From the NCBI GenBank assembly GCA_021199825.1, contig JAJQHI010000018.1, positions 1 through 6,703 of the forward strand: a stretch of 6,703 nucleotides of DNA, written 5' to 3'. Shown here piece after piece: positions 5,883-6,703 of the stretch. Positions within the stretch are counted from its first letter, which is position 1. Every line of letters begins with the position of its first letter. This DNA is from Bacillota bacterium. Its GTDB lineage: Bacteria > Bacillota > Clostridia > Oscillospirales > CAG-272. A program made the translations under genes and the position numbers. The notes beneath the pieces were generated by a model that made no database searches, was not told the DNA's origin, and was given only the letters and a program-made list of their open reading frames with translations.

Positions 5883-6022
5883 TACCATTGATGTATGTCT
5901 TGCTGCTAGTGTGTTGGCGTCTGCACCTTTTCCCGTGTGTCAGCGTTAGGTCGCGTTGCTGCCTGACCTGCATTATATCAATTTAACTATGCATTTCAGC
6001 ATAAGGAGGATGTCCCGTAACC
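5883..6022 (+). other. Predicted ~140-nt 5' leader of the lipoprotein mRNA
   Basis: The leader runs from the predicted start site to the ATG at 6023. It contains a 12-nt imperfect direct repeat (GTGTGTTGGCGT, 5909-5920; GTGTGTCAGCGT, 5935-5946), a possible stem AGGTC/GACCT (5948-5952 and 5965-5969), and a 5-bp stem TATGC/GCATA (5988-5992 and 5999-6003) that abuts the SD. I do not recognise a known riboswitch and see no terminator in it. The leader is longer than initiation needs, so RNA-level control is possible but unproven. Confidence 0.4.
6003..6009 (+). promoter_or_regulatory. Strong SD with unusually long spacing to the lipoprotein start
   Basis: AAGGAGG ends at 6009, 13 bases before ATG 6023, compared with the usual 5-9. 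No nearer in-frame start exists upstream, because a TAA at 6002-6004 closes the frame. The out-of-frame ATG at 6010 is too close to the SD. The lipoprotein signal peptide begins properly at 6023, so that start stands. Confidence 0.6.
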
Positions 6023-6703
6023 ATGAAAAGAGCAATGTCCCTTATCCTTTGTGCAGCACTGCTGCTTGTGGCACTTGCAGGCTGCACGACGCTTGAGTAC
6101 GACTCGGAAACAGGCGAGTACGACGACGGCGCAATTATCCCTGTGTATCTTGGCACAGAACAGTATAATTTTGACCCAGGTACAGCGTACACAAATGACG
6201 CTATGGTCAAGATCCTGAGCCTTCTTTATGTCGGACTCACCAGCATTGACGAAGACGGAAAGCTTGAGCTTACGCTTATCGATTCATATGAAATAGTCGA
6301 CGGCAACCGTGACGGCGAATACAAAATGACGATAACGCTCAAGAACACCGCATGGAGTGACGGTCGTGCCGTTCAGGCGTCGGACGTAGTTTATGCTTGG
6401 AAGCGTCTGCTTGACGTTGATTACGACAGCGAGGCTGCGTGCCTTCTTTACGATATAAAGAACGCATATGCTGCAAAGCAGGGCGACGCTTCAATTGATG
6501 ACGTCGGAATCACAGCTCCCGAAACGCTGAAAATTGAAATTGAATTTGAGGAAAGCATCGATTATACGCAGTTTTTGCGCAATCTTTCGAGCCCTGCGCT
6601 TGTTCCTCTTCGTGAGGACGTAGTTTCTCAGACAGATGACTGGGCTAAGAAGACGTCCACAATAGTTACGAGCGGACCTTTTGTGATAAAGACTGTTACA
6701 TAC
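6023..6703 (+). CDS. Oligopeptide-type ABC transporter substrate-binding lipoprotein (SBP family 5), 3' end outside window
   Basis: This should be the extracellular, membrane-tethered solute receptor of an ABC importer, probably for peptides (OppA/DppA-like). The 227 visible residues are less than half of a typical 500-600. Residues 1-20 form a signal peptide (basic KR, hydrophobic core) with the lipobox LAGC, so Cys21 should be lipidated after cleavage by signal peptidase II. A short acidic linker (22-36) follows. The family 5 fold then starts near residue 38, with the NFDPG turn (49-53), LLYVGL (67-72) and the strongly typical WSDGRAVQASDVVYAWKRLL (111-130). A vegetative promoter and long leader precede it. 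The family is certain; the true ligand cannot be told from this part. Permease and ATPase genes would be expected downstream. Confidence 0.93.
   Translation, partial: MKRAMSLILCAALLLVALAGCTTLEYDSETGEYDDGAIIPVYLGTEQYNFDPGTAYTNDAMVKILSLLYVGLTSIDEDGKLELTLIDSYEIVDGNRDGEYKMTITLKNTAWSDGRAVQASDVVYAWKRLLDVDYDSEAACLLYDIKNAYAAKQGDASIDDVGITAPETLKIEIEFEESIDYTQFLRNLSSPALVPLREDVVSQTDDWAKKTSTIVTSGPFVIKTVTY

Larger units (their letters stand above)
5534..6022. other. 489-bp intergenic region, signal-rich, no recognised protein gene
   Basis: This divergent region lies between spoIIP (leaving on -) and the lipoprotein gene (leaving on +). It holds the spoIIP upstream signals (5541-5598), a possible tiny + strand ORF (5657-5752), a terminator-like hairpin (5739-5774), a palindrome with related copies (5766-5840), a strong promoter (5848-5876) and a leader (from about 5883). 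It is more AT-rich in its middle (about 5700-5880) than the coding DNA around it. I see no tRNA, rRNA or insertion sequence in it. Confidence 0.7.

Noticed and set aside
5749..5973. A 74-residue - strand frame across the palindrome and promoter
   Set aside because: It overlaps the strong + strand promoter and the repeats, has no SD-supported start or recognisable domain, and its composition looks like translated AT-rich intergenic DNA.
5891..5986. A 31-residue hydrophobic frame in the lipoprotein leader, possible leader peptide (MYVLLLVCWRLHLF...)
   Set aside because: No SD precedes the ATG, there is no run of one regulatory amino acid, and no attenuator follows it.
1..6703. CRISPR array, tRNA or rRNA genes, insertion sequence, phage or defence genes
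   Set aside because: No regularly spaced repeats, tRNA-like folds, transposase motifs or terminal inverted repeats with target duplications were seen on reading both strands.

Overview
The window looks like chromosome of an endospore-forming member of the Clostridia (Firmicutes/Bacillota). Three things suggest this: the gene order map–KOW protein–infA–rpmJ–rpsM–rpsK–rpsD–rpoA–rplQ, with rpsD lying between rpsK and rpoA; strong Shine-Dalgarno (SD) sites before most genes; and a spoIIP-type sporulation gene next to the cluster. The intermediate base composition and protein style would suit an Oscillospiraceae/Ruminococcaceae-like lineage, but that finer placement is inference.

Positions 1-4294 (+ strand) are the distal end of the large ribosomal-protein/RNA-polymerase operon. 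They hold the C-terminal part of methionine aminopeptidase, a KOW-domain RNA-binding protein, initiation factor IF-1, ribosomal proteins L36, S13, S11 and S4, the RNA polymerase alpha subunit and L17. Gene gaps are short except for a 126-bp gap between rpsD and rpoA, which holds GC-rich inverted repeats that can pair in alternative ways. Together the products process nascent proteins, start translation, build the ribosome and assemble RNA polymerase. A hairpin at 4324-4366 closes the operon.

Positions 4388-5533 (- strand) encode a membrane-anchored SpoIIP-type peptidoglycan hydrolase, convergent with rplQ. A start at 5533 is preferred because it has a good SD site and places the membrane segment at the N terminus.

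Positions 5534-6022 (489 bp) contain no recognised gene but are dense in signals. In order they are: a weak sigma-E-like promoter for spoIIP; a possible 31-residue + strand ORF with an SD site; an AT-rich terminator-like hairpin; a perfect 12-bp inverted repeat with further GCACAAAA/TTTTGTGC copies; a near-ideal vegetative promoter (extended -10, 17-bp spacer); and a leader of about 140 nt.

Positions 6023-6703 (+ strand) are the start of a lipoprotein of the family 5 (oligopeptide-type) ABC-transporter substrate-binding proteins. It runs off the window.

Most of the window is ordinary housekeeping DNA. The parts worth a second look are the spoIIP-lipoprotein intergenic region and the rpsD-rpoA gap. 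I did not find a clear new multi-gene system.
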